From Sporobacter sp963675425 (lineage in GTDB: Bacteria; Bacillota; Clostridia; Oscillospirales; Oscillospiraceae): a DNA stretch of 64,000 nt. Of the stretch, positions 53,065-62,199 are shown piece by piece. The position numbers and the translations under genes are program-made. The notes under the pieces are model-generated. The model was not told the origin of the DNA. It worked only from the letters and a program-made list of their open reading frames with translations, and made no database searches. The DNA lies in the NCBI GenBank assembly GCA_963675425.1, contig OY776214.1, forward strand, positions 3,596,001-3,660,000, given 5' to 3'. How positions within the stretch are numbered: the stretch's first letter is position 1; each line of letters opens with the position of its first letter.

Positions 53065-53168
53065 ACAAAACCAGGCTGCCTATGTAATTTTTGTGAGTTG
53101 GGGTCAATCTATAAAAGCAGGCCTTAAATCCGCCCCTCCAATTGGATAAAACCGCCCGTGCAAAACAA

Positions 53169-53196
53169 TTGAGACGGCCTTTTCAGTCCGTCTCAA
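53169..53196 (-). terminator. Hairpin after the Gln/Asn-rich small gene
   Basis: TTGAGACGG and CCGTCTCAA arms with a 10-nt loop, followed on the minus strand by TTGTTTTG. Confidence 0.6.
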
Positions 53197-53206
53197 CAGG
53201 TAACTT

Positions 53207-53335
53207 TTATCGTGCGTTTTTCTTTTGATTTTGATTTTGATTTTGATTTTGGGTTTGGGTTTGCCCCGGACTCGGATTTCGGTTTTGCTGGTTCTGGAAC
53301 TGGTCCTGTTTTTGATTTTTACGCTTAGAGGACAC
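53207..53335 (-). CDS. Small Gln/Asn-rich protein
   Basis: A 42-residue frame that begins with GTG directly behind AAGGAGGTGGACGCAG. Thirteen Gln and nine Asn make up half the residues; positions 25-37 are a TQTQ then NQNQ repeat, and both ends are basic (SSKRK, QKKNAR). The DNA shows the same as tandem hexanucleotides. A hairpin follows the stop. The sequence is low complexity, prion-like in composition, and resembles the short Asn/Gln-rich proteins of spore formers, but no family can be named. An overlapping frame of 90 codons is the antisense-like shift of the same repeat and lacks a ribosome site. Confidence 0.6.
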   Translation of the reverse strand: MSSKRKNQKQDQFQNQQNRNPSPGQTQTQNQNQNQNQKKNAR

Positions 53336-53443
53336 CTGCGTCCACCTCCTTTTAGAGAGCTAAGATTATTTTGCACAGTAAATATCCATATTATCCCACT
53401 TTTATAACGCCGCTGACCTTTTTTTACTCTTATTTCCTTTGAC

Positions 53444-53472
53444 TTGTAACATTCACAAAAAAGTGATAAAAT
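53444..53472 (+). promoter_or_regulatory. Probable promoter of the yebC-like gene
   Basis: TTGTAA (53444-53449), 17-nt spacer, TAAAAT (53467-53472), about 90 nt before the start codon. Confidence 0.6.
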
Positions 53473-53562
53473 ACCGGGTGTCCAGCCGGCGAAGCGGCGT
53501 ATATTAAATAACCTGCCGGTTTTAAGTGGACATTTTTAAAAGAGCAAGATAGGGGTGCATTT

Positions 53563-54297
53563 ATGTCAGGGCATTCGAAATGGCATAATATTCAGAAAAC
53601 AAAGGGTGCGGCCGACGCTAAAAGAGCACAGGCCTTCACGAAAATCGCGCGCGAAATGATTGTTGCAGTCAAGGAAGGCGGCAGCGGCGATCCGGCAAAC
53701 AATTCACGTCTGGCGGCTGTTGTTGCCAAGGCCAAGGCGGCCAACATGCCGAACGACAATATTAAACGGACGATTGACAAGGCGCTGGGCAGCGGCAGCA
53801 GCGAAAATTACGAGAGCGTCACTTACGAGGGCTACGGCCCGGCCGGCGTGGCTGTTATCGTCGAGGCGATGACCGACAACCGCAACCGTACAGCCTCCGA
53901 GGTCCGTCATAATTTTGATAAGTACGGCGGCAATATGGGCGCTACGGGCTGCGTGTCCTGGTCGTTTGACCGCAAGGGCGTCATCATCATCGACAACGAG
54001 AACGGTGATCTGGACGAGGATACGGTCCTCATCGATGCGCTTGAAGCGGGCGCAGAAGACCTCGTAACGGAGGAAAGCGTCTTTGAGGTGTATACCGCGC
54101 CGGACGATTTCAGCGCCGTTAACGACGCACTGGAGGCCAAGGGCTACAAGTTTCTGTCGGCGCAGACGGAAATGGTTCCGCAAAACTATATTAAGCTCAC
54201 CGAGGCTGACGACGTCAAAAACATGGAAAAAATGCTCGAACTCATGGAAGACAACGACGACGTACAGAACGTCTGGAATAACTGGGACCAGGAGTAA
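53563..54297 (+). CDS. YebC/PmpR family regulatory protein
   Basis: A 244-residue YebC-family protein. MSGHSKWHNIQKTKGAADAKRAQAFTK is the family start; ANMPNDNIKRTIDKA and NRTASEVRHNF are conserved. Members were described as DNA-binding regulators and, more recently, as factors that help ribosomes through polyproline, complementing EF-P; efp lies 3 kb upstream. Monocistronic, with its own terminator. Confidence 0.93.
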   Translation: MSGHSKWHNIQKTKGAADAKRAQAFTKIAREMIVAVKEGGSGDPANNSRLAAVVAKAKAANMPNDNIKRTIDKALGSGSSENYESVTYEGYGPAGVAVIVEAMTDNRNRTASEVRHNFDKYGGNMGATGCVSWSFDRKGVIIIDNENGDLDEDTVLIDALEAGAEDLVTEESVFEVYTAPDDFSAVNDALEAKGYKFLSAQTEMVPQNYIKLTEADDVKNMEKMLELMEDNDDVQNVWNNWDQE

Positions 54298-54340
54298 ATC
54301 CCCAGGTACCGAAATAGACATCTATCAGGCGGTCGGAATA

Positions 54341-54379
54341 AAAGGCACAAAGCGATGACAATTGCCGCTTTGTGCCTTT
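54341..54379 (+). terminator. Terminator of the yebC-like gene
   Basis: Fourteen-base arms (54341-54354 and 54366-54379) built on GGCACAAAGCG and its complement, flanked by AAA and TTT. Confidence 0.85.
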
Positions 54380-54541
54380 ATGATTTGCCGTCCCTTTACT
54401 TTTCATAAGATTCATTCATTATTATCCAGCTCGCTTGTCACCCGCTTGGGTGATGTGAATAAACTGATTGTTCAGGTATAATTGACAGGTACGCAAGAGC
54501 TTAAGGTGGCAACAGGAAGAACAAAGATGGAGGTCTTGCCC

Positions 54542-55594
54542 ATGGATAATAGGTATTTACTTAAAATAAACCGCATGATCGCAAGCTCGTATGAATGCTT
54601 CTCGTTTATGGAATTTCTGAAGCTTGCCATCCTGCAGCTGCACGAACTCGTCGCCTATGACAGCGGTATGTTTTTCTGCGCCATCAGCAGGGATTGCAGC
54701 TTTTTCAAGCCGTACATAACGGGCAGCGTTGAGGGCTATTATGAAAAACAGCCGTTTGCTGAACGTGAAGATTATCTAAAACGAAATGAAGAAAATGACG
54801 CAGGTGCCGAAGCGCTGGTCTATAAAGCAACGGACTTGTCCCGCGGGGACGTTACCGTAGATATCGAACCGCGCACGGCCTTTTTGATGGAACAGGAGAA
54901 TTTTCACGTCGTCTGTGTAAGACTGGTCTACAAGGGACAGTTTTTAGGAGAGATCTACCTGCACAGAAGCCAGGAAAAGCCTGATTTCGATAATGAGGAT
55001 CTGTTTGTTTTAAGATTGCTTCAGCCTCACATTGCCAATGTTTTTAATATCATTCACACCGTTACGGCAGTCAATTACCTTGAAACGAACGACGGAAACC
55101 TGTCTAAGCTGGGGCTGTGTGTGTTTGGAAAGCACCTGAGTCTGGAAGGTGGCAATGTAACGGGTCTGGCCATGCTGAAAATACAGACGGTATTTGGCTC
55201 CAGCGTACTCTATCACTTGAAAGAATTATGTGAGGACCTGTACAGCAATGCAGATGATTCGTCTAAGATGCAGGACTGCTTCAAAGTATTGAAAACCACC
55301 AATGGGAATTTAATGGCGGATATCATATTAAAACGTGACAGCAAAGGCGAACCGCAGTATTTGGTGACGATGAGATTCCAGGACAGCGACGTGCTTATAG
55401 CCGACTATCAATTCAAATTTACAAAACGCGAAGCCGACATTATAGACGGCATTATCCAAGGAAAAAGCAACACACAGCTGGCGGAAGCATTTAACTTGTC
55501 GGAAAATACAATAAAAACCCATGTACGCAGCATCTACCGCAAGGTCGGCGCCAATAATCGTACGGAATTGACCTATATTCTTATGTCAAGCTAA
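54542..55594 (+). CDS. LuxR-type regulator with GAF-like sensor domain
   Basis: A 350-residue protein. The N-terminal half (about 15-190) looks like a GAF/PAS-type sensor, and the C-terminal 60 residues are a LuxR HTH (KFTKREADIIDGIIQGKSNTQLAEAFNLSENTIKTHVRSIYRKVGANNRTEL). The first ATG with a good site is 54542 (MDNRYLLK), after ATGGAGG. It is monocistronic, ahead of a strong bidirectional terminator. Ligand and targets are unknown; no kinase partner is adjacent, so it is probably a one-component sensor. Confidence 0.87.
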   Translation: MDNRYLLKINRMIASSYECFSFMEFLKLAILQLHELVAYDSGMFFCAISRDCSFFKPYITGSVEGYYEKQPFAEREDYLKRNEENDAGAEALVYKATDLSRGDVTVDIEPRTAFLMEQENFHVVCVRLVYKGQFLGEIYLHRSQEKPDFDNEDLFVLRLLQPHIANVFNIIHTVTAVNYLETNDGNLSKLGLCVFGKHLSLEGGNVTGLAMLKIQTVFGSSVLYHLKELCEDLYSNADDSSKMQDCFKVLKTTNGNLMADIILKRDSKGEPQYLVTMRFQDSDVLIADYQFKFTKREADIIDGIIQGKSNTQLAEAFNLSENTIKTHVRSIYRKVGANNRTELTYILMSS

Positions 55595-55740
55595 ATAGCG
55601 TCAGGTGCAACTATAACCCGCGCACTGTACAATAAACTGCTCGCGGCTGTTCCGTCTTCGTAAACAAACGGAAAAATGTCTGTGGAACAGCTTGATATCA
55701 GTCAGACAAAAATAAGTCCGATGCACTAAACCGATATACA

Positions 55741-55778
55741 AATAAACAAGGGCGGGATTTCTCCCGCCCTTGTTTATT
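55741..55778 (+). terminator. Bidirectional terminator between the LuxR gene and glyA
   Basis: Perfect 17-base arms around TTTC, centred on GGGCGGGA/TCCCGCCC with AT-rich outer parts that supply U-tracts on both strands. Confidence 0.92.
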
Positions 55779-55789
55779 TGTATTCAGAT

Positions 55790-57037
55790 TCAGTCGTACA
55801 GGGGATACTTTGCCGTCAGCTTATTGACCTCGTCCCGGATATAATCGGCCTTGTTATCATAATCGGCCGCCGTCAGGTATATAAGCTCACCGATTTTTGT
55901 CATATCCTCTTCTTTCAGGCCGCGCGTTGTGACAGCCGGCGTCCCGAGGCGGATGCCGCTCGTCAGCGAGGCGTTTTGCGGGTCGTTGGGAATTTTATTC
56001 TTGTTGGCCGTGATGTACACGGTATCGAGGAGACGCTCCATGTCGCGCCCAGTCGTGTTGAACTTCCGGAGATCGACCAGCATGAGATGATTGTCCGTAC
56101 CGCCGGAGACAAGGTCAAACCCGCGGTTTAACAGCTCGGCGGCCAGCGCCTTGGCATTTTTACGAATCTGCTGCTGATAGACCTTGAAATCGGGCTTCAG
56201 CGCTTCTCCCAGCGCAACGGCTTTTGCCGCAATGATATGCATCAGCGGACCGCCCTGCGAACCCGGGAATACGGCGCTGTTGATCTTCTTGGCAATCTTC
56301 TCATCGTTTGTGAGGAGCAGGCCGCCTCTCGGCCCGCGCAGCGTCTTATGTGTCGTCGTCGTGACGATATCGGCGTACGGAACGGGCGACGGATGCTCGC
56401 CGGCCGCCACAAGGCCGGCAATATGCGCGATATCAACCATCAGATACGCACCGACCTCACGGGCGATCTCTGAGAACGCCTTGAAGTCAATGACGCGCGG
56501 ATAGGCCGACGCACCTGCGACGATCATCTTCGGCTGATGCTTCTTGGCCAGCTCCCGCAACGCGTCGTAATCGATAACATTCGTATCGTCAGTAACGCCG
56601 TAGGAGACAATATTATAGTATTTCCCGGAAAAGTTGGCCGCGCTGCCGTGGGACAGATGGCCGCCGTGATCAAGGTTCATACCCAGCACCGTATCGCCCG
56701 GCTTGGTGAGAACCATATAGGCCGCATAATTGGCCGATACGCCCGAATGGGGCTGGACGTTGGCAAACTTTGCGCCGAAGAGCTTTTTAGCCCGCTCAAT
56801 GGCGATCGACTCCACAACGTCGACCTCCTCGCAGCCGCCGTAGTAACGGTGACCGGGGTATCCTTCCGCGTATTTATTCGTCAAAACTGTGCCGGCGGCC
56901 ATTAATACGGCTTCGCTGACCAAGTTTTCGGACGCAATCAGCTCAAGATTCCTGCGCTGACGGGCGTATTCCCTTTCAATCGCGGCGCCGACCTCAGGGT
57001 CGCGGCTGGATACAAATGCCATTGTTTCTCTAATCAC
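55790..57037 (-). CDS. glyA: Serine hydroxymethyltransferase
   Basis: PLP enzyme that interconverts serine and glycine with tetrahydrofolate, the main source of one-carbon units. The 415-residue protein has the PLP lysine in TTTTHKTLRGPRGG, plus ELIASEN and NKYAEGYPGHRYYGG near the start. GTG at 57037 is 7 nt after GGAGG and is preferred to ATG at 57022. A near-consensus promoter lies just upstream and no riboswitch is visible. Confidence 0.96.
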   Translation of the reverse strand: MIRETMAFVSSRDPEVGAAIEREYARQRRNLELIASENLVSEAVLMAAGTVLTNKYAEGYPGHRYYGGCEEVDVVESIAIERAKKLFGAKFANVQPHSGVSANYAAYMVLTKPGDTVLGMNLDHGGHLSHGSAANFSGKYYNIVSYGVTDDTNVIDYDALRELAKKHQPKMIVAGASAYPRVIDFKAFSEIAREVGAYLMVDIAHIAGLVAAGEHPSPVPYADIVTTTTHKTLRGPRGGLLLTNDEKIAKKINSAVFPGSQGGPLMHIIAAKAVALGEALKPDFKVYQQQIRKNAKALAAELLNRGFDLVSGGTDNHLMLVDLRKFNTTGRDMERLLDTVYITANKNKIPNDPQNASLTSGIRLGTPAVTTRGLKEEDMTKIGELIYLTAADYDNKADYIRDEVNKLTAKYPLYD

Positions 57038-57075
57038 GGGTTTTCCTCCAACTTATACTTTAGAATAACAGACAC

Positions 57076-57104
57076 ATTATATAGAAGTCATTCGCACTTT
57101 TCAA
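57076..57104 (-). promoter_or_regulatory. Promoter of glyA
   Basis: TTGAAA (57099-57104), 17-nt spacer, perfect TATAAT (57076-57081) on the minus strand. Confidence 0.8.
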
Positions 57105-57274
57105 CAGATAATCTTCAAAAATTATTGTAATTCGACACGGTCTTTTCAATAACCCGGTGGGTATCGGCAATAATATCAATTTGTCTGCCGGTGGGCTTGG
57201 CACACATCCATAGTTTAAAAAAACGCACCGATATGATATTATAACTTACATTAAAGATATAACGGAGTAAGAAG

Positions 57275-57940
57275 ATGCAGCCAAAAAAGCACATTAATGA
57301 AATGATCCGGCTTTTGGAACAGGACTATCCCGACGCGCTGTGTTCGCTGGACTATTTGAAGGACTACGAGCTGCTGTTTTCGGCGCGTCTGGCGGCCCAG
57401 TGCACCGACGAGCGCGTCAACAAGATCACGCCCGCCTTTTATAAAGCCTATCCGACGCTTGAAGCCATCGCCGGGGCTGATATAGAGGACGTTGAAGAGT
57501 ATATCCGCTCGTGCGGTTTTTATCATACAAAAGCGCGCGACATCGTTGGCGCGGCGCAGATGATCCTTAAAGACTTTGGGGGGCGTGTTCCTGATAATAT
57601 GGAGGACCTTTTAAAGCTGCCCGGTGTTGGCCGAAAAACGGCTAATCTCATCCTTGGCGATGTGTTCGACAAGCCGGCTGTTGTTGTGGACACACACTGT
57701 ATCCGGCTGACGAATCGTATAGGTCTTGTCGACACAAAAGACCCCGTTAAAATCGAAAAAGCGCTCACCGCTCTCCTACCGCCGGAAAAATCGTCCGACT
57801 TCTGCCATCGGCTCGTATTGCACGGCCGGGCCGTCTGTCCCGCGCGCAAACCCAAATGCGAAATCTGCAGCATCCGGGAATACTGCGAAACCGGTCTGGA
57901 AACACTCAAACCCGCCAGCAAATCCAAACCGTTTGAATAA
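57275..57940 (+). CDS. nth: Endonuclease III
   Basis: DNA glycosylase/AP lyase that removes oxidised pyrimidines. The 221-residue protein has the helix-hairpin-helix LPGVGRKTA with the catalytic Lys, the catalytic Asp in VVDTHCIRLTNR and the [4Fe-4S] set CPARKPKCEICSIREYC. Complete. GGAG precedes the ATG. Confidence 0.95.
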   Translation: MQPKKHINEMIRLLEQDYPDALCSLDYLKDYELLFSARLAAQCTDERVNKITPAFYKAYPTLEAIAGADIEDVEEYIRSCGFYHTKARDIVGAAQMILKDFGGRVPDNMEDLLKLPGVGRKTANLILGDVFDKPAVVVDTHCIRLTNRIGLVDTKDPVKIEKALTALLPPEKSSDFCHRLVLHGRAVCPARKPKCEICSIREYCETGLETLKPASKSKPFE

Positions 57941-58092
57941 GAATTTTATAAAGTAATGGCCGGCCAAGCCTTGACTCCGTAACACTCATCAAGCTGCCGG
58001 TATTGCAGTATTTGTTTGGTACCAGAAGCATGCGGCAAACAATTAAAGTTCCATTATCACATATTTCTCTGTTTTTGCCGCCGCAATTACGC

Positions 58093-58127
58093 AAAGCCGC
58101 TTTCGGGGCAAACCAGAAAGCGGCTTT
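58093..58127 (+). terminator. Hairpin between nth and the symporter gene
   Basis: Perfect 12-base arms AAAGCCGCTTTC/GAAAGCGGCTTT with an 11-nt loop; convergent genes on both sides. A second, smaller CCCC-TTTTTT-GGGG hairpin follows at about 58144-58157. Confidence 0.75.
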
Positions 58128-58194
58128 GTCTACAGTCTGAGATCCCCTTTTTTGGGGGAGCTGGGGCTCTTTTTTTTGGTGAGGCTTTTCATCA

Positions 58195-59688
58195 TCAATT
58201 TCTGCTAACAGATTTTCCATAACGCGTCGGTGTTTTAGCCCGGGCCGGTCTGTCCGGCAGGCGCTCATCGGGGTAAAACTGCGCCTGAGTCAGCTTCACA
58301 ACAACCCCGGACAGTGCCAGCACGGCAATAAGGTTCGGAATCGCCATCAGGCCGTTGAGCGTATCGGCCACCTGCCAGATAGCCTCCAGCTCAACCGTCG
58401 CGCCGATGACGGCAAAAATGACATAGAGCACCTTATACACAGGTATGCTCCGGCTTCCAAACAAAAACTCCACACAGCGCATCCCGTAAAGAGACCAGCC
58501 AAAAACGGTCGCCAATGCGAACATGGTCATCCCGACGGACAGGATCAGCCCGGCGATCTTGGCACCGAACACGGTGGCGAACGCCGCGATGTTCAGCTCA
58601 ATCGTTCCGAACGAGCCGTAATCAAGCCCAATACCGCTGACAAGGAGCGTCAGGCCGGTGATGGTGCAGATGATAATCGTGTCAAAAAAGACCTCAAAGA
58701 TGCCGTACATTCCCTGAACAACGGGATTTTTTTCACTGGAGGAAGCATGGGCAATGGGCGCTGAGCCAAGTCCGGCCTCATTTGAAAACACACCGCGCCG
58801 GAAGCCCCAGCTGACGGCCGTGCGAACCGAGATGCCTACAGCGCCGCCTGCAGCCGCGTCCGGCGTCAGCGCCTGAGTGAATATCTGCCTGAAAACGCCG
58901 CCGACCGCGTCTATATGTACGCTGATGACAACCAGCGCCGCCACGATATAGACCACCGCCATAAACGGAACAAGCATTTCCGTAACCCGGCCAATCCGCT
59001 TGACGCCGCCGAATAACGTCAGCGCCGTCAAAACAGCGACAAGGATGCCGATCACAAGGCTGATGGAGGTCTCATTACCGGCTGCGGCCGGTAAAAAGGC
59101 GACGATCGTCTGGTTGATGGAATAGGTCATGTTGCCTACCTGAACGGCGTTTCCCACCCCCAGCGCGGTAATGGCCCCAAAAATGCAAAAGATATCAGCC
59201 AGCCAGCGGTATCTCCCGCCTAGTCCGTTTTTAATGTAATACATCGGGCCGCCGGCCCACTCCCCAGCGTTATTGCGTTCGCGGAACTGCACGGCCAACA
59301 CGACCTCGGCATATTTGGTGCACATCCCAATCAGCGCCGAGGCCCACATCCAGAACAGCGCACCTGGGCCGCCAAGCGTCACGGCCGACGATACCCCCAC
59401 GATGTTGGCCGTACCGACCGTCGCCGCCAGCGCCGTCGTCATCGCCTGAAACGGCGTTACGGCTCCCGCGCCGGCTTTCTGCTTTTTAAACGCCTTGCCG
59501 ATGGTGTTCTTCATGGCGAAGCCGAATTTGAATATCTGTATAAATCCGGTACGCACACTCAGATACAAGCCGGTGCCGATGATCAACGTGAGCATCGGTA
59601 CACCCCATACAAAGCTGTTAACGGCCTCGTTAAGCTGCTTAAATAACACGGTCCGTTTCTCCATTTCCCCGTTTTTACGAACGGACAT
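58195..59688 (-). CDS. Sodium:alanine (AGCS) symporter
   Basis: A 497-residue transporter of the alanine or glycine:cation symporter family with about ten to eleven membrane helices. The family motif GGPMYYIKNGLGG, the ATVGTANIVG segment and FSNEAGLGSAPIAHA are present. It imports alanine or glycine with sodium. The ATG at 59688 has AAGG upstream; ATG 59664 is an alternative. No glycine riboswitch was found in the 288-nt region before it. Confidence 0.93.
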   Translation of the reverse strand: MSVRKNGEMEKRTVLFKQLNEAVNSFVWGVPMLTLIIGTGLYLSVRTGFIQIFKFGFAMKNTIGKAFKKQKAGAGAVTPFQAMTTALAATVGTANIVGVSSAVTLGGPGALFWMWASALIGMCTKYAEVVLAVQFRERNNAGEWAGGPMYYIKNGLGGRYRWLADIFCIFGAITALGVGNAVQVGNMTYSINQTIVAFLPAAAGNETSISLVIGILVAVLTALTLFGGVKRIGRVTEMLVPFMAVVYIVAALVVISVHIDAVGGVFRQIFTQALTPDAAAGGAVGISVRTAVSWGFRRGVFSNEAGLGSAPIAHASSSEKNPVVQGMYGIFEVFFDTIIICTITGLTLLVSGIGLDYGSFGTIELNIAAFATVFGAKIAGLILSVGMTMFALATVFGWSLYGMRCVEFLFGSRSIPVYKVLYVIFAVIGATVELEAIWQVADTLNGLMAIPNLIAVLALSGVVVKLTQAQFYPDERLPDRPARAKTPTRYGKSVSRN

Positions 59689-59976
59689 CTTTGCCTTATA
59701 GCTACGCCTTGTCTAAACATATTTTGCGTTTACCGCCGACAGAACCGCGAATATGGACAAATCCCGCACAGCTGCAGATGGCCCCCGCTGTCATAGACGT
59801 CATGTTTTTCAGGTAATGACGCTAGGCGCAATTCGAATGGATACAGACCGAAACACCCGTAAAACTGTTGAATTGTCCGTTTATTAATGATACGATTGAC
59901 AACATCTGATGATGGACGCTAACGGGTATAACCGCCGCTTTCCGCATCCATATTATCCACGTCCGGGAGGAAAACT

Positions 59977-60891
59977 TTGAAAATCACCTGTTTTGACGAT
60001 CTGGCTACTAAAGCGCGTAATATGACAAGAAAGACCGTCCTCGCCGTCGTAGAGGCACACGACGAGCATACGCTTGAGTCAGTCGTCAAGGCTGCGCGCG
60101 AGGATATCATGATCCCCGTTCTGATCGGCCATGCTAAGAAAATAGCGGCGCTTTTATCACAGTACGGCGCAGACCCGACAACTTTTCATATCATCGAATC
60201 GGGGGGCGCGGACGAATCGCTTCAAACAGCCGTCGAGCTTGTCAACGCCGGCACCGCCACAGCCGTCATGAAGGGCATGCTTGATTCCGGCCAGTTCATC
60301 AAAGCGATCGTGAGCAAACGAAACAACATGACTCAGGGCGGTTTACTGTCGGTCTGCGGCTTTTACGAGACGCCCCGGTATCATAAGCTTTTTGCCGTCA
60401 GCGATATGGCGCTCAATTTGTATCCCGATCTCACCGTTAAGACGGCCATACTAAAAAACGCCGTGGGACTTTTTCATGCGCTCGGCAACGAGCGCCCAAA
60501 GGTCGCCGTTTTATCCTCCGTGGAAAAGGTCAACCCCAAGATGCCCGACACTGTTGACGGCCAGGCGCTTAAAAGGATGAATCAGGACGGTGAAATCACC
60601 GGCTGCATCATTGAGGGGCCCATTTCGTTTGACCTGGCTACAGCTCCGGATGCGGCCGTTATCAAGGGCTATGAAAGCCCCGTGGCCGGTGACGCGGATC
60701 TGCTTCTCGTCCCTGATATTGTCTCCGGCAACATCCTGGCCAAATGCCTCACGGGCTTCTGCGGCGCGGTGACGGCCGGCAATGTGCTCGGCGCAAAAGT
60801 TCCCGTCATCTTGACGTCCCGCGCGGCTGAGGCAAGCGATAAATATTATTCCATCGCGCTGGCCGCCTGTGCGGCCGGTCACCACACTTAA
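59977..60891 (+). CDS. ptb: Phosphate butyryltransferase
   Basis: Converts butyryl-CoA and phosphate to butyryl-phosphate. The 304-residue protein belongs to the phosphate acetyl/butyryl transferase family (MKGMLDSGQFIKAI, SDMALNLYPDL, GPISFDLATAPDAA). Family alone does not separate acetyl from butyryl; the butyrate kinase gene 9 nt downstream does. TTG start at 59977, 6 nt after GGGAGG. Together they give ATP by substrate-level phosphorylation and butyrate as product. Confidence 0.92.
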   Translation: MKITCFDDLATKARNMTRKTVLAVVEAHDEHTLESVVKAAREDIMIPVLIGHAKKIAALLSQYGADPTTFHIIESGGADESLQTAVELVNAGTATAVMKGMLDSGQFIKAIVSKRNNMTQGGLLSVCGFYETPRYHKLFAVSDMALNLYPDLTVKTAILKNAVGLFHALGNERPKVAVLSSVEKVNPKMPDTVDGQALKRMNQDGEITGCIIEGPISFDLATAPDAAVIKGYESPVAGDADLLLVPDIVSGNILAKCLTGFCGAVTAGNVLGAKVPVILTSRAAEASDKYYSIALAACAAGHHT

Positions 60892-60900
60892 GGAGTCAGC

Positions 60901-62004
60901 ATGGATAAGAAATATAGAATACTGGCCATCAATCCGGGCTCAACCTCCACAAAAATCGCGCTGTTCGATAATGAGGACGAGGTGTTCAGCGAAACGCTTC
61001 GTCACACCCCTGAGGCGCTGAAGGATTTTCAGGAAATACAGGACCAGCTCGCTTACCGTCGCGACACCGTGGCGCAGACCATGACGGAAAAGGGCTATGC
61101 GCTGGACGGCGTCGACGTATTTGTCGGGCGTGGCGGCGGGCTTTTATCCGTTACGGGCGGCACCTACGAGGTGACGCCGCTGCTGGTGGAGCACGCCTCC
61201 CGGGGCATGAGCGGACAGCATCCGGCACAGCTGGCGTCTCAGATCTGCCGGCAATTTGCCGATCAATACAATGCGCGCGCCTTCATCGTCAACCCGCCGG
61301 ACGTGGACGAATTTGAGGACATCGCGCGTATCTCAGGCCTTAAGGGCATCTATCGGGAAAGCCACATCCACGCCCTCAACCAAAAGGAAATCGCCCTGCG
61401 TTTTTGCAAGGAGCGCGGTCTTAAATATGAGGAGGTCAACCTCGTCATCTGCCATATCGGCGGCGGTATCTCCATTACGGCGCATCAAAAAGGCCGCATG
61501 ATTGACTCCAATGACATCATTAAGGGCTCCGGCCCCTTGACGCCGACCCGGGCTGGCGATATGGCCTACATGAAAATCGTCGACCTGGCGTACAGCGGTG
61601 AATATACTAAGAAAGAGCTGACAGCCAGGCTTAACGTCAATGGCGGCCTGATGGATCATTTCGGCACGGCCGACACCCGCGACGTGCTGAAAATGGCCAA
61701 TGACGGCAACGAATATGCTGCGCTCGCCTATCGCGCGCTGGCCTATCAGAACGCCAAATATACCGGGGCAATGGCCGTGGTACTCAAAGGGCAGGTCGAC
61801 GCCATCATTCTGACAGGCGGCGTATGCAACGGCAAAGCGTTTACCGATATCATGAAGGAATACATCAGCTGGATTGCCGAGGTCGTCCTCATGCCGGGAG
61901 AATTTGAGTTGGAAGCGCTGGGGGCCGGCGCGCTTCGTGTCATGCGCGGCGAGGAAGCGGCCAAAACGTACACCGGCGTCCCCGTCTGGAACGGTTTTGA
62001 ATAA
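60901..62004 (+). CDS. buk: Butyrate kinase
   Basis: Transfers phosphate from butyryl-phosphate to ADP. The 367-residue ASKHA-fold kinase has the N-terminal INPGSTSTK phosphate loop, HIGGGISITA, the SGPLTPTRAGDM segment and ILTGGVCNG. Branched acyl phosphates may also be used. ATG follows AAGGAGTC. Ends at a strong terminator. Confidence 0.95.
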   Translation: MDKKYRILAINPGSTSTKIALFDNEDEVFSETLRHTPEALKDFQEIQDQLAYRRDTVAQTMTEKGYALDGVDVFVGRGGGLLSVTGGTYEVTPLLVEHASRGMSGQHPAQLASQICRQFADQYNARAFIVNPPDVDEFEDIARISGLKGIYRESHIHALNQKEIALRFCKERGLKYEEVNLVICHIGGGISITAHQKGRMIDSNDIIKGSGPLTPTRAGDMAYMKIVDLAYSGEYTKKELTARLNVNGGLMDHFGTADTRDVLKMANDGNEYAALAYRALAYQNAKYTGAMAVVLKGQVDAIILTGGVCNGKAFTDIMKEYISWIAEVVLMPGEFELEALGAGALRVMRGEEAAKTYTGVPVWNGFE

Positions 62005-62033
62005 GCCATCCACTGGATGGTCCCAGAAAACGT

Positions 62034-62062
62034 CTCCCGTCTTTCATGACGGGAGTTTTTTT
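62034..62062 (+). terminator. Terminator of ptb-buk
   Basis: CTCCCGTC and GACGGGAG arms with a 6-nt loop and seven T. Confidence 0.92.
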
Positions 62063-62199
62063 ATACCTTTTTTGCCGCGGCACGTTGCAACAATAAACAG
62101 GCGTCATACAACAACCAGACGCCGTCCTGGTAATTTTTATATTAAGTTATATAAATAGGCCTTTGTCATATTCGGATTAACGATGGGAGGCGACAGCAT

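Noticed and set aside
53104..53376. 90-codon minus-strand frame with a KIKIKIK repeat
   Set aside because: It is a shifted reading of the same nucleotide repeat that encodes the Gln/Asn-rich protein; the latter has the strong ribosome site and a better start.
59689..59976. Possible glycine riboswitch upstream of the AGCS symporter
   Set aside because: No conserved glycine-aptamer core could be recognised on the minus strand.
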